Assembly (NCBI GenBank): GCA_002286715.1
Contig: NSJX01000001.1
Span: 2,059,262 to 2,123,261 of the forward strand
Source: Dentipellis sp. KUC8613
Lineage: Eukaryota; Basidiomycota; Agaricomycetes; Russulales; Hericiaceae
Length of the DNA stretch: 64,000 bases
Direction of reading: 5' to 3'
Shown here: positions 24,361 to 34,941 of the stretch, one piece after another
Layout: each line of letters starts with the position of its first letter
How positions within the stretch are numbered: the first letter of the stretch is position 1
The notes under the pieces: generated by a model
What the model saw: the letters and a program-made list of their open reading frames with translations, nothing else
The model's database searches: none
Told to the model about the DNA's origin: nothing
Translations under genes and position numbers: made by a program

Positions 24361-25604
24361 GTCTTAGTGATGCTTGGCGTTCAGGTATCGATGTTGGATT
24401 CACATCGGCATCCATTGATTACAATCTTCACCTTTCGTTTATCTTACAGGTCCTTTTTCTGTTTCACCTTCGCGCAGGCTTCGCGTTCTTCATTCCCCTG
24501 TTGTTGTACTTTACCTTCAAACCTCAGTGCTTTGGTTCGCCCGCTCCGCAAACCTGTAACAGTCGTCTCAGTCAAGTCTCTAATATCATATTGATCATTT
24601 CTTCTCAAGTTGCAATATCCAGACCTAGTATCATATGGAGACGCGGAAATCCCGGAGCTCCGACGAGCATAAACGCCACACGTCGATCCTCCTATTTTCC
24701 CTCGAGCTCCGGATCCTTCAGCGCCCATAATCCCACAAAATTCCCCGGAAGGCGATACCCAAAGTCGCGGCGCTACCAGTGTCTCCGTCTACCCCCAGCA
24801 CCACACTATAGCTGAAATTTTGGCCACATTCTTGGAAGCCTTGCTTCTCCACCGATACATGCCAGCTACTGACCCTCGAATTCGCCCAACATTTCAGTAT
24901 ATTACTCTGAGACCACACGCCGCCACCATAACATGCCAATGATAACTTGCCCAGCGATCTCGTCACCAGGGCCCTAAATAAACTCTGGACCACGTCGGCA
25001 AGTCCATATACAGCACTCGCTAGCCATGCTGCTCGCGACGCCACCTTCCCTCCAACCCCGGGGACATGCGGTACCTTAGAGGCTTAGACCATATGCGCCC
25101 CTCCAGCTTGGCCTCGCTAGCTTGGCGAAGTCAGTGACAAGTCGACAACATGCAAGCTTTGACATTACCGCATTCGGGCATGCATATGAGCGCCTGGATG
25201 AGGATCCGACTCGAGGCGCCAACCGCAAGGCACCGTATTCACGACGTCAACGTACATGTCCCTCGAGGCGGGTGGTGGTAATTAGTGAAATATAAATTTG
25301 GATTTTGGCTTTTTACAATATTGCCTCATTTAAATGTACTCTACGTGTCAGAGCCACAAAAATCGAGCGCCGTCGTCCTGAAAACACCCGGCCCCGTCGA
25401 CGGCGGTGACTGGGACGATCTACATTCTGCATTCCAGTTCTCTACACCACAGCAACTGACCATCCAGGCGAAGCAACCCCCGAAACATAAAAGTCACTTG
25501 AGGATTAACAAAACAGCGGCACAGACGTAGACAGACAAATAACGAAACATGAATGCAGCCAGAAAGATAATGCGCCGGTCCAAATTCCAGACTCCAGATG
25601 CACG
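24361..25604. other. intergenic between the convergent GRR1 copies
   Basis: No gene recognised. Base composition becomes AT-richer after about 25270. Confidence 0.5.
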
Positions 25605-26135
25605 AGTCACTGGGGGAATGAGTCGATGCGATCCGAAATCAAATGTACGGCAGATTCAAGAGAATGTCAATATTTGTGCAGCATATAATTCCGGCATACA
25701 TGCAAGACAATCATATCATGTATTTCTGTATTTCCAAAGCATATGTCTAAGAATATAACTGAAAATATGGCTTGCATCTGTTCTGAATGGAACTTGTTGA
25801 GAAACATACGATTTGCTTTGCATGTCTTGCACAAATCCCACGCAATACAAATATCCCTTTGTTCGTTGAAAGGGAGAACAAAGGGGATCTGCGCTGCGTG
25901 GCTTCCCGGATCAAATGCTAAAACTAATGACAAATTTGATACCAAAATCAATTTGAATCAAATATGAGTTACATTTCGTATTTCCTCCCGAGGCACAGGC
26001 TTCGGCCATGGAGTAATACATGATAAGGTTTTCTTGCATGTATGCTTGAGATACATGTGTGACAAATATCGACATTTCCTCGAATTTGTTGTACATTTGA
26101 ACCTAGAGCCCATCGGCTCTTTCCCCCAGTGAGTA
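25605..26135. repeat. imperfect inverted repeat, about 145-bp arms (MITE-like)
   Basis: The left arm (about 25605-25752) and the right arm (about 25991-26135) are reverse complements at roughly 70-75% identity by eye. Shared runs include TCACTGGGGGAA, TCAAATGTAC, GCATACATGCAAGA and TATCATGTATT. The central spacer is about 240 bp. The element is AT-richer than its surroundings. It could be a foldback or MITE-type element. Confidence 0.7.
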
Positions 26136-26384
26136 CACCAACCAACAATTGCAATATACATACATACTCATACCCGGCCCATCCATCACTGTCACCTACT
26201 CTACATTCCCATTCCTTCCCTTCTTCATCATGCATCACGTCCCAATGTCAATCCCATGCACACGCCGCCGCCGCCGCCCCGCCAATGTCTGTAAAGCATA
26301 GCATGACAAACCAGACGCAGAACGCCGACTGAGACTGCAACCCGCCAAACGCCACGGGCCGCCGAAAGGTATAGGCTATTCGCG
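26136..26384. other. 3' flank of GRR1
   Basis: Beyond the GRR1 stop; expected 3' UTR. Contains a short CCG-type triplet run near 26265-26280. No coding signal. Confidence 0.4.
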
Positions 26385-29300
26385 CTAGCGCGCCCGCGGC
26401 AGGTCATGTCTTGACCCCGTCCCCATCCCCATCCCCACCGCCTCCCTCCCCACCCTCCCCCTCGCCCCCGCACCCACATCCGCAACCACCACGTCCTCGT
26501 CCTGCGGCGTGCGCGTCCCGCTCCCAGAGCCCGCCGCACCGAAGAACGACGACGCATGCTGCTCGACCGTGCTCAGCGAGCTGCGCAGCATGCGCTTCAT
26601 GCTCCGCCCACGGCCGTCCACAGCGACGCCATTCCCGTTTGCGTTCGCGCTCCCGTTGACATGCCCGTTCGGCGTCGATCCTGAGCCCGACCCCGAGCCT
26701 GAGCCCGACGCAGACACAGACGCAGAAGACGACGACGTGGGCGTGCTCGCGCCCGTGCCCGTGCCGAGCGCAGCATGCACGCTATCATGCAGCTCCCTCG
26801 CCGCGCGCGCACCCGTGCGACCGCGCGGGCCATGTGCCGTCGTCCGCACCATCGGCGCGCCCGCGCCCGCCCCGCCATACAACGCACGCCCACCACCACC
26901 ACCACCACTCACACCCACACCATTTCCCCCATCCGGCGTGAGCGTCGCCGGGTCCACAAACACAAAGCCCTGCCCGGGCGCGATCGCGGGGGGCGTGACG
27001 ATGCCCTGGCTCGCGGTGCGCCCGTTCGGCTCGAGCACCCACGCGCCGGGGGCGCCGCGCCCGTGCCCGATCTCCGCGAAGACGAGGTCGGGCGTGAGCG
27101 CGCCGCCGCCCCGCGCGCCCGCGCCCGTGTCCGCGAACGAGCGGAAGAAGCCCGCCGCGCTGCCGCTGCCGCTGCCGTCGCTCGCTGCGGGCGAGGACGG
27201 CTGTGCTGCGGGTCGGGGGCCGGTGGTGTGTTGCGGTGTGGCTTGCGCTTGGGGTTGGGTTTGGGTTTGGGAGGGCTCGAGCGCGCCGGCGACGTTGGTG
27301 AGCGACTGTGTCGCGCCGAAGATGGGGCGCGACCAGAGGGGTGTCCAGCGCGCGGCCGGCCGCGAAGGTGGGAGGGCTGGAGTTGATGCGGAGTATGGGA
27401 TGGTGGTTGGCGGTGGATGAGGTGGGTGTGGTGCAGGTGGCGAAGGCGCTGCGCGCGGCTCCCAGAAGGATGTAGGGAATCGCGTGGATGTGGCTTGCGG
27501 TGGTAGGTTATTAGGGCGCTCGTCGTCGCTTGACGGTTCGACGCCGTGTGACCACTGCACTGGGGTATGATGCTGCTCGCTGTGTCGTTGAGGCGCAGCC
27601 ACCGCTCGCACTGCAGTGGACGGTCCGATGTGGTAATCTACCAAGGTGACTTCAGATGATTGTCCTTCTGTACTGGCGTCAACGTCCATCGCGTCCACCT
27701 CTTGGTAATCATCGTCATCCACGTCAAAGCTCGCGCCGTAGCCTTCATCGTCGCCCTGGTCCTCGTACCCCGCCTGCGTGTTCAAGTCCTCCGTGATGCT
27801 GTTGAAGAGCTCCATGAGGAACTTGCGGAGCTGGTTCACGCCATCGCCAGAGTATACGCAGAACGCTTGGCGTTGCGACGAATTGAAGTCCTGTATCCAT
27901 ATAAGAGCGTGACGAGGTATATATTCAAAGCACGTACGGCAGGCGGATCTCGACAGAACTGCTGCAGCTCCTGTCTCCGGAAGGCCGGGACACCAGTCAG
28001 ACTGAGATGGTTCAACCTCTGCAGCTTCTGCAACAAGAAGTGAATCGCCATAACGGATACCTGGTCGCAGTAGGATAGATGGACACGCTCGAGGGTATTA
28101 TAGCGATCGCCCAGAGCGTATATCGCTTCATCGGTCAGATTGCTGACGCGAACGAGTCCGATGCGGCGGAGCTTCTGGAGAGACGCGAGCTCGAACACGG
28201 ACATATCTGTTAACTGGAAGCAATCTGCGAGAAGAGGTTGGCATGAGGGTAAATAGCAGACCAAAGCACGCACTTGCAAGATCGATGTAACGCAGCCGCT
28301 GACAGCTCCGAGCGAGCGTCTTTATTGATACGTCTGTGATCTCCGTCGCGTGTCCCAGGTGGAGGTAGTGTAGATGCTTCCCGAGCCTGCATATGCTCTC
28401 GACGGAACGGTCCGTGAGCGCCGTGCATTTGGACAGCATGAGATTGCGAATGCGCGGTGCGACAGATATGATGCCCTCGATGGCATCGTCCGTGATGTTG
28501 CAGCAGTTCGTGAGATCGAGCATGCGCAGATGTTCGTAGGGCCTCTTCAGCCGCAGAGGCGGAAGCTCGTCCGGGATTGTCTGCTGCGGGAACGGATTGT
28601 TGGTCGAAGACGGCGGCTCGCGCGACTGCGGCGGTGCGGGGAACGCAAGATCCGTAAGTTCTACGCATTGCGAGAGACGCATCTCACGCATCGTGTGCGA
28701 GTGCACCCAGAGTTCGCGTACAGCCCGGTCCGTGATGTGCTTGCAGTTGTGCAAATCAATCTCGAGCAGCAGCGGGGTCTGTTTGGCAAAGGCTGCGATG
28801 GGTGCATCGGTAAGCTGACTAACGCCAGACAGCTTTACACGGCGGAGCATGGGACAATAGTCGGCGAGCGCCCGGATGCTCGCAGAGGTGACCTTGTTGC
28901 ATCCGAGGAGGTTGATACCTTGCAGCTTGCGACAATTCTCGGCGATGGCATTTACGGTGCGATCGGAGACGTCTGTGACGCCGGAGAGATCGATGGCGAC
29001 AAGGTTGGTGAAGGCGGAGACGGTGCGTTCGATGACGGGGTCTGTGAGGGCGTTGCAGTTGACAAGGGTAATGCGCTCGAGCCGCGTGCAGTGCACAAGG
29101 CGTGCAAAGAAGTGGTCTGTGATGTCTTGATTGAGAGACAAAAAGTTCAATCGCCGGATGAACTTGGCGTAGGTGAATGTCTGCTCCTGCGGATCGCTGC
29201 TGATGACAAACAGCATCTTGACGAGAGTCGAGGTGGACGGCAGGACGGGTTTATGCCACAGGAGTTCGACAGAGCATGAGCACCACGCGCGATTAACAAG

Positions 29301-29597
29301 CAAGGTGCTGTGAATGTCCCGGGGGTTATGGAGGTGGCGTAGGATATGTATGAGAAGTTCTGGAGGGAGGAGTGATGCTGGCGAGTGCGTCGGGGATGTG
29401 GAGGGGGCACTGGAGAGTATCTGAAGCGGGGAGGACCAGTGGGCAGTAGCGGGCTCGGGGGAAGCGAAAAAGGTGGATCTGTTGACGTCGTCATTGTCGT
29501 CGTCGGAGAGAGAGGTTGTGGACTGCGCGGGAGACGGGTTCTTGTAGAACATGTCGTTGTTGTTGGGGGCGGGGTGGCGGGGCGGACGTCGAGGCAT
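26385..29597 (-). CDS. GRR1: GRR1-like F-box/leucine-rich-repeat protein of an SCF ubiquitin ligase
   Basis: Substrate-recognition subunit of an SCF ligase; yeast Grr1 targets G1 cyclins and nutrient-signalling factors. The F-box is LLPPELLIHILRHLHNPRD with HSTLLVNRAWCSCSVELLWH. It is followed by a run of Amn1/Cys-type LRRs (LERITLVNCNALTD, LQGINLLGCNKVTS, LRRVKLSGVSQLTD, LLEIDLHNCKHITD, MREMRLSQCVELTD and more). Two introns lie near 28226-28275 and 27890-27937. The C-terminal tail of nearly 480 residues is Ser/Gly/Ala/Pro-rich low complexity. ATGs at 29702, 29597 and 29552 are all in frame. I chose 29597 because 29702 would sit only 2 bases from the divergent gene's ATG. The stop is at 26385-26387. 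Confidence 0.9.
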
Positions 29598-29704
29598 GAG
29601 GAAGGTGAGTGGAAGCGAGAGACGACGGGACTGTTGTCTCCGGGCGTGGGAACAGCGGCCTGTTTTGGACTTTGGACTGGCGTCTGCTCTTGCTCCCAGC
29701 ATTC

Positions 29705-30459
29705 ATGATTCCCGGCAGCCTCTACAACTTCCTCCTCAGCTCCGGTTCAAACAATCCAAAACCAACCCCGAGCCCCGCGCCCCTCGACCCGTTCGCCCTC
29801 TCGCGGTGCTCTTCCTGACGTCCATTGATCTCCCACCCACAGCGACCCGCCCTCTCCCTTTGACCTCATCCTCTCCGACCACCCTGGCCTCCCAGAACCA
29901 GGCCCCGCGCACTTCGAGGCGCGCAGAGCCCTCTGGCTCACTCCACCATCAACACCCATTAATCGACCACCCGTCACTCCATCACCCTCCCGCGCGCGAC
30001 TCGAAGACCTCCTCAATCAGCCTGGAGCACTCCAGGACGACCACGTCTGGGATGTCGGCCTCTCACGCGTCTGGAAGGCCCTCATAAACGGCGCCCGCCT
30101 CACCAAACGCCTCCCTCTTGATGCCGTCGTACGTGTCTGACTCCGCCTCCCTCCGTGCCTGCGTCCGTTGATCCTCTGCCGTTGCCACTGTGAAGGTCAA
30201 GATCCTCTACGCAGGGTGGCTACGCGACGGTACGTGGCCAGAAGGCGCAGCGAATATTGACGAGGACAACTTCTTCGGCTCCTCGACGTACGTCCTGCCC
30301 GAACCGCAGCCCGAACCGCATCCGCAGCCGCAATCGTTATCGCCTCCACCGGTGGCGCCATCATTGTCCGCGACGGATAGTCTGGCCTCGGGTGTGCCCT
30401 CAGGAGAGAGCAGTACCATGGTTATAGAGGATAGCCATCTGGATGAATCGGCATCGTGA
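29705..30459 (+). CDS. hypothetical protein, divergent from GRR1
   Basis: I do not recognise a family. Three or more exons read MIPGSLYNFLLSSGSNNPKP, then DPPSPFDLILSDHPGLPEPG, FEARRALWLTPPSTPINRPP, RARLEDLLNQPGALQDDHVW and WDVGLSRVWKALINGARLTK, then VKILYAGWLRDGTWPEGA and a Pro/Ser-rich tail ending SHLDESAS. Introns are about 29812-29869 and 30130-30195. The non-repetitive middle (VWDVGLSRVWKALINGARL) looks like a real folded or helical piece. The start ATG is very close to GRR1's start on the other strand, so the two share a very small promoter. Confidence 0.6.
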
Positions 30460-31002
30460 GTCGGGGTCGAGCTGTGGTACACTGGTGCAGGGGCAAGGAA
30501 CAAAACGCGCTGAGTGTAGCGGTAGTCATGGGACTTATAAGAAGGCTGTATCACTGCACGACTGTAACTTCTTTCCTTTAGGACTGGCAAAGCTGACGAA
30601 TGGTTACGATCTTGACGCAAACGTGTATGGCTCAGGTGCACTTGTGATTGTATTTTTGAGCACCGTCGTCAGGCGCGGATTGGCGTACTCGGTACTGCAG
30701 GGTATCCCAGCATCAGGATCGTTGTGAATTGATGCCCCTCGATATCCTAAACATATCAAGTCTGGCCTCCTGCTATCAACGTATTCTTTCGCCAAGCAAA
30801 AGTGCATACTCGAACTTGGTGATGATTCTATCCGTTGAACCGTTGAAAGCAGCTGCACACGAGTGCTGAAATGCGACTAAAATGACCGACGCGCCCGCGT
30901 CAGTCACGCCCCCCGATCCATCGCATCACGTGGCTGCATGCCTCGAATTCAGGAAATCCAGGAAATCCTTGCTTTCAGCGTCACAGTGCTCACTACTCCA
31001 AC
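30460..31002. other. intergenic upstream of NAA10
   Basis: No gene recognised. Carries the promoter of NAA10. Confidence 0.5.
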
Positions 31003-31863
31003 ATGAACGTCCGACCAGCACGAGTAAGTGATCGACTCCCTGAACGAATGCTCTAGCTGAAGGAACGCGTGGTTCGTTGCAGGTAGACGACCTCATGGGC
31101 ATGCAGGCATGTAACCTCCAAAACCTGCCGGAGAACTACACCATGAAATACTGTGCGCCTCGTACACCCTTGCTCTACCCAATACATGACTGATAGGAAC
31201 GATTATAGACCTGTATCACGCCCTGACGTGGCCCTCCCTCTCCTACGTCGCAGAAGACGAAAAAGGCCGCATCGTCGGCTACATCCTCGCCAAGATGTGC
31301 GTCTAGCACCACCTCCTTCCCTATCGCGCATCGTGCATTATGCTCATCCACATATGTGATGATACAGGGAGGAAGACACCGCAGAGAACGAAGAGCCCCA
31401 CGGGCACGTCACGTCCATCTCCGTCCTGCGTTCATACCGGCGCCTCGGAATCGCGAAGAAACTCATGGTCCAGTCCCGTGCGTCCTCATTCCTCCTTACC
31501 CCACATCCCACCCCTAATCCCACTACGATTGCTCATCTGGCTCTTCTCCCCTGTTCCTCATGTTGTGCCGCGCACGAACCAGAGGAATCAATGGCCACAA
31601 TCTACAAAGCATCCTACGTCTCCCTCCACGTGCGCAAGTCGAACCGCGCCGCGCTCGGGCTCTACCGCGATACCCTCGGCTTCAGCGTGCACGATATCGA
31701 GAAGAAGTACTGTGCGTCCGTCTCCTAACCCTCATACCCGTTCCCCGTTTGCCCATTCGCCATCCACCCCGGCGTCGGCAGCTGAAACTGATTACTGACG
31801 CATGTGTGGACAGACGCCGATGGCGAGGACGCATACGCCATGCGGCTGAAGCTGAACCCATGA
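31003..31863 (+). CDS. NAA10: N-terminal acetyltransferase catalytic subunit Naa10 (Ard1)
   Basis: Catalytic subunit of the ribosome-associated NatA complex, which acetylates nascent N-termini such as Ser, Ala and Thr. Exons give MNVRPAR joined to [20 protein letters not shown] and MKYY, then [60 protein letters not shown] and [23 protein letters not shown] is the acetyl-CoA-binding R/Q-x-x-G-x-A motif of the GNAT fold. The protein stops right after the GNAT domain (KLNP), near 160 residues, shorter than animal Naa10. Short introns lie near 31020-31080, 31154-31211, 31296-31368, 31476-31582 and 31708-31812. The partner Naa15 is not in the window. Confidence 0.95.
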
Positions 31864-32400
31864 TGAGACGGAGCGCTCGCGCGGCCCTTAATGATAGCAT
31901 GCTCGTTTGTAGATATAGATGGCGATGGCCCTTGTTGTTGTACTGGATTCTTACCTGCCGTAACACGTTGCACGATGCTGCCTGAGCTAGCTGCGCAGAG
32001 GTATGACACCGAGCTGCGGGAGGCACACCACGCATCAGCGTCGCCAGTCGACGCATGCGCAGATGCGACGATGGCGTCCGGTGCTGTGGACTTGCCCTAT
32101 CGATACTCCGAGTGCAAACGTTCATGCTTCAAAGTGGAGTCCATAAGTAATACAAACAACAGGGTTACCAACTGAGATGCGACACAAGATGCGACACGGA
32201 CACGGACGACCCACCCCGCACGCGCGTGCCCGATTCAGAGGCCAGTCAGGCCGAGAAGCCTGCACTCGCAATTCCGGTGCGATGGACTGCGGCTGCGTCG
32301 CCTGAGCCGCGCCAGGGACGCTTTTCGTCTCGTCGTTTCTACTGATGTAACACGGTCGTGGGCCAAGCTGAGGCAGGTGCGAGTCGTATGGTTATGGAGA
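31864..32400. other. convergent intergenic region between NAA10 and LSM3
   Basis: Presumed 3' UTRs of both genes. No further gene recognised. Confidence 0.55.
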
Positions 32401-32912
32401 TCATGTCCGTGAGGGAGGCGAGACCTATAGCGCGGAAAGGACACGAATGCGGATAAAAAGTTCAGGGCTGGGTTTGAAAATGAGACGGGGAGGTGGACGT
32501 ACGAGGATGACGCCGTCGCCGCGCACGAAGAGCATTTCCATCTTGCGTTTTGCGACCTGGACGCATGACGAGGGGCGTCAGTCTCTGCACCATGACACAC
32601 AGGTACGTGCAAGGTATAATCGGGGTGCGTACGTACATTCACGACGGGAGGTGCGTCCTCCGAGGGCGTGTCCACGATCATAATCGTTTCCTCGACATCA
32701 CTCAAAATGAGGTTCATGTGGCCATCGTACGCCTGCGGCGCAGAAACACCCTCCGTGAGACGTGTGGGGATATTCCAAGCGGTTCAGTGGAGACGTACGT
32801 GCAGGACCCCCGTGAGCTCGCGGTCGCCGCGCAGCTTGACAAAGACGCGCTCGCTGAGCGAGAGACGGATGAGGTCGAAGGGCTCCTGGATGCCCCCGGC
32901 GGATGGGTCCAT
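32401..32912 (-). CDS. LSM3: U6 snRNA-associated Sm-like protein LSm3
   Basis: Subunit of the Lsm2-8 ring on U6 snRNA (splicing) and of the Lsm1-7 ring (mRNA decay). Four exons read [58 protein letters not shown], and [18 protein letters not shown] followed by SPPSRT. The Sm1 motif ([20 protein letters not shown]) and the Sm2 motif ([12 protein letters not shown]) are both intact. The length of about 90 residues matches the family. Introns are phase-compatible; the last one, about 72 bp, ends just before the final eight codons. It is divergent from the U1-C gene across 286 bp. Confidence 0.95.
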
Positions 32913-33198
32913 GGATTCGGCTGTTCGTCACGGTCGCGCGTCGTGTTTCGGCACTGGTAAGCCGATGTTTCTCTTCAAAGAGAAAAGGCGGATGGAAGGC
33001 CTAGGATGGTGAGTACGATGAGGAGGCCTGAGGATGTCTGCACGATCGCGCCTGTCTGGGCAGGTCGTGCTAAGCGCCGGGGCGTAAAACGCATAAGGAG
33101 ATGCGTTCGCACGGTCTGAGTAAGCAAGATGCAGGAAGTCTGACCGGCGCTTGCTGTGCCTCCTTGCCCTCCAACGTCGACCTCGGAACGTTGCAGCT
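32913..33198. promoter_or_regulatory. shared divergent promoter region, LSM3 / U1-C
   Basis: 286 bases separate the two ATGs of these oppositely oriented spliceosome genes, so both promoters and both 5' leaders must lie here. No clear TATA box was seen. Confidence 0.6.
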
Positions 33199-34172
33199 AT
33201 GCCGGTAAGTTCTTTCCCCATGTCTATACTTTTTGCTCATAGATACTGACATGCTTTCTTCTTAGAAACACTACTGCGACTACTGCGATGTGTACCTGAC
33301 CCACGACTCCGCATCTGGTGAGTTTTTGCAGTGATCCTTCGTCCTCGTGTGCTAACTTTCCTTCTTTCACAGTGCGTAAAGCCCACAACAGCGGTCGTAA
33401 CCACCTTTCCAACGTCCGTGACTACTATGCCTGTAAGTGATCCACCCCCTTCACCATCAGATACGCACGCTAACATGTTGCCTACAGCGCTCGGACACGA
33501 CAAGGCCCAGAGCATCATCGACCAGATCACCTCCGCATACGAATCCGGCGGTGGACCACCCCCTGGCGGCTTCGGCTTCGGACCTCAACATCTGACAGGC
33601 AACAACCCGCCATTCGGCGGCCCCCCGCCTGGCTTCGGTGGCCCAGGCGGCTTTGGCGGACCACCCCCACCTGGTTTCCGTGAGTCTTCCCAGTCGCTTG
33701 TGCCCGTCGAGAAAAGTTGCTCATCCGCGCACGACGATACAGCCCGCCCCCCATTCCCTCCTGGTCCGTTCCCTCCACCTGGCATGATGGGTCCCCCCGG
33801 CGGACCTCCTTTCCCTCCCGGCCCCGGCGGCATGCCCCCGCCTGGAATGGGCCCTCCTCCCCCTGGCTTCCAAGGAGGTAAGCATTCGCACCCCACTCCC
33901 AGCTATCTGCACCAGCGACTCACGCCAAACCATCATCCCCAGCCCCTCCCTTCCCTCCACAAAACGGCCCCCCCTTCGCCCCTCCGAACGGTAACGGCCC
34001 GCCCTCGGGCGGGCCCCCCTTCCCGCCCGCGAACTTCAACGGCCCTCCACCCCCCGGCGGCCAGGCCCCGCCCGTGAACGGTAACCCCCCTGCAGGCTCC
34101 ACTAACGGTCCCCCCTCCAGCGGACCGGGCGGCATGCACCCCGACCGGATCAGGATGATGGGCGGCAGGTAA
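33199..34172 (+). CDS. YHC1: U1 snRNP protein C
   Basis: U1-C stabilises pairing between U1 snRNA and the 5' splice site. Exon 1 codes only MP, then KHYCDYCDVYLTHDSAS, VRKAHNSGRNHLSNVRDYY and SLGHDKAQSIIDQITSAYES follow. The U1-type C2H2 zinc finger has Cys pair YCDYC and His pair H-x5-H in AHNSGRNH, the diagnostic N-terminus of the family. The rest is a long Pro/Gly-rich tail (PPPGF, PPFPPG repeats), ending GGMHPDRIRMMGGR. There are introns after codon 2, within the zinc finger, and in the tail. The symbol follows the yeast name (SNRPC in animals). Confidence 0.95.
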
Positions 34173-34941
34173 TCGATCATTCGCATGCTCGTGCGGTGTT
34201 CATGGCGAGCGAGGTTGTGCGTTTGTTTTGTCCTGCTTTCTGCTTTTGGTCTCGTGTTTGGTGTCTGTCCCGTATGCTGTCGAGTGGTATGGTATGCTGC
34301 GGTGGTATGCATTTTTTGCTTTGGTCCTGGGCAAGGTGACGCCGGGTATGCGACTGAAGGCTCGATGAGGGTGATGAGGGTGGTGTTGGGTCGGCATGGG
34401 TTGGGTTGAGGCGCGGATGCCTCTGCACTCGATGTGGGGAAGTATGCTCATTGCTTTTTCTTCTGTTGTTTCTTTTTTGTGCAAATAAGTTCTTTTTCCC
34501 TTGTATTGCTACGCGTTTGTGATGACTTTCGTAAGATATGGGTGTCTATGGATTTCAGATCCGCAACTTCGACTCTCACTAGCACTCGCCTGCGTCGACA
34601 GTGCGGTCGGTTACGAATGCTTGGCAGGAACATGCAGAGAACACAACCAGACAAACCACCTGGTGCTTCAAACTCCACTTCGACTGTTCATTTCACGCAA
34701 CTACTACCAGCAGCCACCAACGCAAGCTGAACTGCATGCTACTTAGGTCATAGCACTTCACGAACATCACACCAACCGACCTTGCGACAACCGCCCACAA
34801 TTCATCTCGGGCCGCATGGTACCACCGGCAGGTACGTTGATTGCGCAGCGAAGCAGGCGCTAACCGCCATCCCGAGACCATGCTTTTCTACACGCCTTGA
34901 CCCACCAGCCCACGAGCTCCCGCCTCTTGCTCACGCCCGCC
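34173..34941. other. intergenic between U1-C and the amidohydrolase
   Basis: The first part (to about 34500) is TG-rich and probably U1-C 3' UTR. No coding sequence recognised. Confidence 0.55.

Noticed and set aside
26509..27420. 303-codon plus-strand frame
   Set aside because: Pro/Ala-rich shadow of the low-complexity GRR1 tail.
28374..29279. 301-codon plus-strand frame
   Set aside because: Antisense shadow of the GRR1 LRR exon, with no domain of its own.
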